Source of the DNA: Echeneis naucrates | Lineage: Eukaryota > Chordata > Actinopteri > Carangiformes > Echeneidae | Direction: 5' to 3' | Length of the DNA: 64,000 bases | Assembly: GCF_900963305.1 (NCBI RefSeq) | Contig: NC_042526.1 | Span: 15,381,001 to 15,445,000, forward strand | In this document: positions 50,701-64,000 of the stretch, one piece after another | Numbering within the stretch: position 1 is the stretch's first letter | Layout: every line of letters starts with the position of its first letter | Notes under the pieces: generated by a model | The model's input: the letters and a program-made list of their open reading frames with translations, nothing else | The model's database searches: none | Told to the model about the DNA's origin: nothing | Translations under genes and position numbers: made by a program

Positions 50701-51033
50701 ACTCTCTTACTGTTTCTCATTTTTGCTTTTTTTCCCTGTTAATTTACCGTTGTGCACCTTGCGCACAGAAACCTTATCCTAAACGTTCATTATGTCACTT
50801 CAAATTTATTGTTTTAAACTTGGTTTGTTTCTGGTTTGTATCTGTGTAAATCATTTGTATTAGTCTTTAGGATTGTTAGGTTGTTTGACTTGGAGTGATA
50901 GTATTGTTCACCAATCAGTGGGTCAATTGAGTCATTTCTCTGGACACACACCTTCAGTAAAAGTGTATTTAAACTATTATTTAACATCACTGCGGTGTAC
51001 TTGTTATCATAAAGGATTTATTACACTGACCTG

Positions 51034-51047
51034 ACACTAGATGGCAC
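51034..51047 (+). promoter_or_regulatory. CTCF-like motif 3
   Basis: ACACTAGATGGCAC matches 13 of 14 positions of the core CCASYAGRKGGCRS. It lies upstream of the UGT pseudogene, between ube2q2 and nptn. Confidence 0.35.
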
Positions 51048-51439
51048 AACAGATAAATCTGTTCCACTAAACATGTGCTTTGGTTGTAGCTGCTGCATGA
51101 CCAGTACGCAGAATTTACACAGGGTCCTTATCAGCTGCATTTAATACAGTCTCACCACACAGCTGTGTTTCCTTGAACCAGTAAAGAAGATTAGATTACT
51201 CCATCTCATGCACACATGACTTCGAAGGAAAGACTCGGAGCTGCACAGTGTCAGCTGTGATCGTATTGAATAAATTGAACTTGAATAACTGTATTGTGGG
51301 GATATTTTGAAGTTGGATTGCCTTTCTTGATCCCGTGGATTTGGGTAAGTGTTTATATCCTCCAAGACCTAAGAGAATAAAGATCACTCCTATGAATGTG
51401 AACTCAGAGAGTAAATGATACATGATTCCAAGCACAATG

Positions 51440-52130
51440 AGTTTTTGGCAGATTGACCATTCAGGGAGAAGCTCATTTTCTTATTGTTCCACCTCTTCTA
51501 TCATACATTCCTCTCACTGCAACGCAGTGACTTTATCGCAAAGAATCAAGAATGTTGTGAGTTATATCCTTGGGACGGACAAGATGTCATTCATCCCAGA
51601 GCCTTACTACAAACCTCTATTTAGGCAGCACTTCTATTCTGACATGGATTACTCAACATTTTTCCTAGATGCCAATGAGAAATAATTTTGTCTTTGATTT
51701 TCCACGTCCAATGATGCCAAACATAGTCTACATGAGTGGATTTCAGTGCGCACACCCAAAGAAATTGCCTGTGGACATGGAGGAGTTGGGGATGGGATCA
51801 TTATGATGACCTTGGGAACTTTAGTTGATAAACTTCCTTATGATGTCGCTGAGGAAATTTCCAGTTTCCCCAGAAGGTTGTATGGAGCAAGGCCAGCCAG
51901 CCTAGACAACAACAAGTTTCTTGTCAACTGGCTGCCCCAGAGGGACCTCTTAGGACATCCCAAAATTAGAGTCTTTCTGACCCAATTTACCACGGGGTTC
52001 CTACTGTTGGACTGCCCTCATTTTTTGATCAGCCCGACAATCTCTCCAGAATCAAAGCAAAGGGAGGAACTGTGATTATGGATATTGTCTTGCTTGATAG
52101 ACACATCTTTGCAGATGCATTGATGGCAAT
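51440..52130 (+). pseudogene. UDP-glucuronosyltransferase pseudogene (UGT5-like)
   Basis: Pieces of the UGT C-terminal half are found in order but in different frames. LSQRIKNVVSYILGTDK and FIPEPYYKPLF come at 51530-51625, then IMMTLGTLVDKLPYDVAEEI at 51800-51860. RPASLDNNKFLVNWLPQRDL and LGHPKIRVF (part of the UDP-sugar-binding signature) follow at 51889-51975, and DRHIFADALMAMG near 52100-52130. Stops follow DANEK near 51684 and occur again near 52072. The signature segment HGGTNGxxEA, essential for binding the sugar nucleotide, is missing after KIRVF. No intron signals separate the pieces. UGTs conjugate glucuronic acid to lipophilic compounds; this copy cannot. The N-terminal half is absent. 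Confidence 0.85.
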
Positions 52131-52148
52131 GGGGGGGGGGGGGGGGGG
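52131..52148. repeat. G18 homopolymer at a pseudogene/LINE junction
   Basis: Eighteen consecutive G between the last UGT-like codons and the LINE fragment. Confidence 0.9.
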
Positions 52149-52530
52149 AGGTGCCTGGACTCATTGGGGACCGTGGTGGAGAGGAGGATGAGGACCAAGC
52201 TGTTTGATATCATGGACGGTGCCGACCGCCCTTTTCACCACACCTTGGTGGAGGAGAGCACCAGCTGCAGTGGGCGGCTCCTCACGCTGCGTTCAAGGAC
52301 TGAGTCCACAGGAGGTCCTTTGTCCCAACAGCCATCAGACTATTTAACTGCTCAGTCGAGGGCAGGGGCCACTGACCTGGTCTTTGGTGTCCCGCCACCC
52401 CCCTTCCTCCCATACTTTGACCCACCGTCCTTCTTTGTGTGCAATCCACTACTGACTCTTTTATTATGTTTATTATTTTATACTATGAACTTAACCCATT
52501 TTTATCATATTAGGCTCACATTTTATTGAT
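52149..52530 (+). mobile_element. LINE 3' fragment (post-reverse-transcriptase region)
   Basis: Encodes TVVERRMRTKLFDIMDGADR, then PFHHTLVEE and GRLLTLRSRTE, followed in another frame by a SFVPTAIRLFN-like piece. This conserved block lies after the reverse transcriptase in CR1/L2/Rex-like fish LINEs. It ends in an AT-rich tail with ttgattgattg. The copy is 5'-truncated, as expected of target-primed insertion. Confidence 0.7.
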
Positions 52531-54920
52531 TGATTGAATACACAACTGGCTGTCTTTTATTGTGTGTTGGTGTGCTGTCTATCTATCTGTCTATGTGTCT
52601 AATGCTGTTGATGTTATTGCTGTTTTATTGTCAGTTGTTTTGCTTGTAACATTCACCTGCAATTCAATTGTAATACTACTTGTTGGGAACAAATTTAAAC
52701 ACGAGTGACATGAAAAATAACTGACTGATGTTAACACAATAAATTTTTATTCACTTGTGACAACTCACAAAACTCTTTCATAACATTTTCAGACTGATGG
52801 GCAGTTTGAGCAAAGAACCAAAAAGAACAGGTTACTGTACAATTGTACAAAAGTTTTTATTCACCAAAAGACTGAAAGATGAGTGAGCCAGTGGATTACA
52901 TTTTTAGTGTGGAGGAAGTCCAATTGCTTCCACATGAGTGATGGGTCCACAACTCACCACAATATATGGCATTCCTATTTCGCAATTTATCAATGTGCAT
53001 ATAAATATAAACATGGTTTGAACGTGATGATTAAAGTCTTGTAAAAATCCTGCTGTCTTGTTGATTGTTAATGATTTTAAATACATATTCAATTAAAATT
53101 CATAAATAAGTCAAAAAGACAAACAATTACGCTTAATATTAAAATGAAACAAAAGATATTTTAATTTACAGAACAATATTCACTTACTGATAAAAAAAAA
53201 ATCTTCCATACCTGGTTAGGTGTTTTTTCCCCTCGAAATTATACACAAAACAAGACTTTTGCAACTGTTGTATTTTATTCCCATGCTTTGATAAGGAATT
53301 CAAACTTTCGTTTCTAGAAAAGGGGCATATTGGTTAAAATAAAAAAAAATGTCCTGTTCTTTTCATGGGACATAAAAATAAAATTGCACAAACACGCACA
53401 ACACAAATATTAACATGGAACCATAGGTGTGCTTCACAACGTCTTCAAAGTTTGCGGTGACAATGTGAAAAAGAACCCTTCATAATCATATCAAATGGAG
53501 GAGAGAATTGTTTCTTCTGCATAGCTGAAAAAGCCTCATTTTATACAATTTTTTATTTTTTCCATTTCATTGGCACTCTTCATTATAAATTTACATATTC
53601 ATTGCAGACATATTTAACTCTGCATAAATGGGAAAAAAAGTCATGTAATTATGTGAAATCATGAAAAGAACAACTTTAGAGAATCAAGTTATCACAATCT
53701 TCTTCTCAGTCCTTGTGTCCAACTTTCACAGTTGTTGATAACACAAAGGATAAGGCTGATGTACTGATGTTGCTTTTAATGGAAGAGGACAGGCAGACAG
53801 ATGGACAAGCAGGCAGATTCAAGTTCCAGGTGTTAAACTCAGATAGGTGGGAAAATACACACGAACATAAACAGATGATCGAATTGTGGCGATGAAGCAA
53901 CTGGGAAACGGTGATTGAAGAAAAGAGATGGGCACTTCAGTGAGTATGGAGTAAGTTCAAGGGCATCTGGTAGGTGAATGGAAAAAAGCAGAGCAAAAAA
54001 CACAAGAAATAAGCCGAGGGTAACTGAAGAGCAGACTACGACACAAGTAATATTTAAAATGGCATTTTAATTTTTCATTTCTACACCGTTTGAATAAGTC
54101 ATGATACTGTGACTCAGTTGAACTGGCCCAGTTCCCTGTATTTTGAGCAATGCACCTTTTCAGACATGCCATTCTCTTTCTGCCCATAAGATGTCCCTGT
54201 TCGTTGCTCCTGTTTGTCTGACTGTTCGCCTCAGTGTCATCCACATTTCTGCCAGTGAGCTTATCCTCACATCAAAAGCTTCTGCCTCTTCTGTTTCAAC
54301 ATTTGGGTTCGGCTCATTCTGCCTGTGTGGCCACTGCTACAACTGCGATGAACTCAGGAGCTTTGTGATTTGGTTTTAGCCTCTTGCTTGCTTGGTAAAT
54401 TAGAGAGAGAACTCATCAGCCATGATCCGGATTAAAACTCAGCAGGATCCTGAGTCTGATTCACGCTCAGTAACAGAAAAGGTTATTGAATTGAATGTTG
54501 TCTCTGATGTAGTGGGACAGCTGAAGTGGACAAAGTCCACGGCTGGGACCATGAAGCACACGAACCGAGCCACGGAATTGTAGTTGTGAGCCTGCCGCCA
54601 TTCACCTGCTAGTTAGTTCAAAGAGAAATAGGATTAAACGCCTGCTTAAAGCTGCTGAGGTTAAAGCTTAGTCAGCCCCAGACACTGCTTTGGTCCGTGA
54701 CACAGTTTAAGCTCCGGAGGTGTTCGTTGGACTGAGTTCCCTCCACATCCCTGAACCGACCCAGTCCAACAGGCAGGCAGGTAACCATAGCAACAGCATT
54801 CCTGTCGACTCACTAACATCGGACAAACTAAGGCTAGCTTTGATGTAAGTCGATCACCGGGAAATAACAACTCCATTGTTTAAAAATAATAAAAAAATTA
54901 CAATTAACATCCGCTTTATT
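52531..54920. other. Intergenic region upstream of nptn
   Basis: AT-rich to about 54400, with no exon recognised. From 54430 it is richer in CG and carries a 44-codon minus-strand open frame (54601-54467) starting in an ATGGCGGC (YY1-like) context. Confidence 0.45.
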
Positions 54921-55269
54921 TCACAACTGTGAGCGGTGTCAAGGGCCCACCTGAACGAGCACCGACAAGATATCGCGCGATTTGGGGCGTGAGGTTCTGT
55001 GACGGGAAAGTTGACTCCCTGCGTGCACCGGGCGGACGGCGCTGCTCAGGTATCCGGCAGCAGTACTCAGGGCTCCCGCTAGTCTACCTAGCGACAGACC
55101 CCAACTCCCCTCCTCTCCCTCTCTGTTTGCGTGACACTGCGGGAGCTTGTGGAAGGTGCGAGCTTCAGACGAATCCTTCATCATCATCATCATCATCATC
55201 CTCCTCCTCCTTACCGCCATTAAAATATCCCGCTCCGGTTCCCGTAGCTTTCGCCTCCCGTTTCGGAAG
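54921..55269 (+). promoter_or_regulatory. nptn: nptn CpG-rich promoter and 5'-UTR
   Basis: CpG-dense, including the palindrome atcgcgcgat near 54970-54981, then a (ATC)n(CTC)n tract at about 55179-55211 within the likely leader. A long open frame (54929-55318) crosses it in another frame than nptn and looks like a by-product of GC richness. Confidence 0.5.

Positions 55270-64000
<8,731 letters not shown>

Noticed and set aside
51196-51435. Minus-strand frame with a hydrophobic stretch (FIGVIFILLGLGGY) beside the UGT pseudogene
   Set aside because: Considered as a UGT membrane tail, but it is on the opposite strand and has no lysine-rich UGT ending or splice context.

Overview
The window is nuclear DNA of a ray-finned (teleost) fish. 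It carries split vertebrate genes with GT-AG (one GC-AG) introns and proteins that align along their length with human genes. It also has tRNA-derived fish SINEs, Tc1-type transposon remains, LINE tails ending in short TAA-type repeats, and AT-rich introns. Six genes are recognised with confidence: sqor (+), ctdspl2 (+), parp16 (-), scamp5 (+), ube2q2 (-) and nptn (+, running off the right edge). From memory, their human counterparts all lie on the long arm of chromosome 15, so the window looks like one conserved ancestral linkage block. Two further genes are predicted without a firm family name.

Layout. 1-3.1 kb: repeats (direct repeats, an LTR-like scrap, a decayed LINE with an endonuclease domain, a SINE). 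3.2-6.1 kb: an intronless minus-strand gene for a 916-residue tail-anchored coiled-coil protein, with a TATA box and two perfect palindromic CRE sites. 8.5-12.6 kb: sqor, ten exons. 14.1-22.9 kb: ctdspl2, thirteen exons. 24.1-25.9 kb: a four-exon gene for a small secreted protein with an IGFBP-type N-terminal domain. 27.2-31.9 kb: parp16. 32.6-39.9 kb: scamp5, head to head with parp16. 40.7-49.3 kb: ube2q2, tail to tail with scamp5. 50.4-52.5 kb: a SINE, a UDP-glucuronosyltransferase pseudogene and a LINE 3' fragment joined by an 18-G run. 54.9 kb to the end: nptn exons 1-6, with an internally deleted Tc1-like transposon in intron 1.

The genes do not form one pathway. Their products are a mitochondrial sulfide oxidoreductase, a nuclear CTD-type phosphatase, an ER tail-anchored mono-ADP-ribosyltransferase, a secretory-vesicle membrane protein, a ubiquitin-conjugating enzyme and a synaptic/junctional Ig adhesion protein.

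Points that most deserve a second look: (1) the intronless coiled-coil gene, built from repeated modules and with a CRE/TATA promoter; (2) a one-base frame break in parp16 exon 2, while the exon borders and the other exons look intact; (3) a repeat inserted six bases from the parp16 exon 3 acceptor, so the splice site now uses repeat sequence; (4) the IGFBP-domain gene, whose TATA box almost touches its first ATG; (5) a perfect CLEAR/E-box palindrome in the parp16/scamp5 divergent promoter. All exon borders were read by eye from splice signals, reading frame and remembered homologues; no alignment or database search was run.
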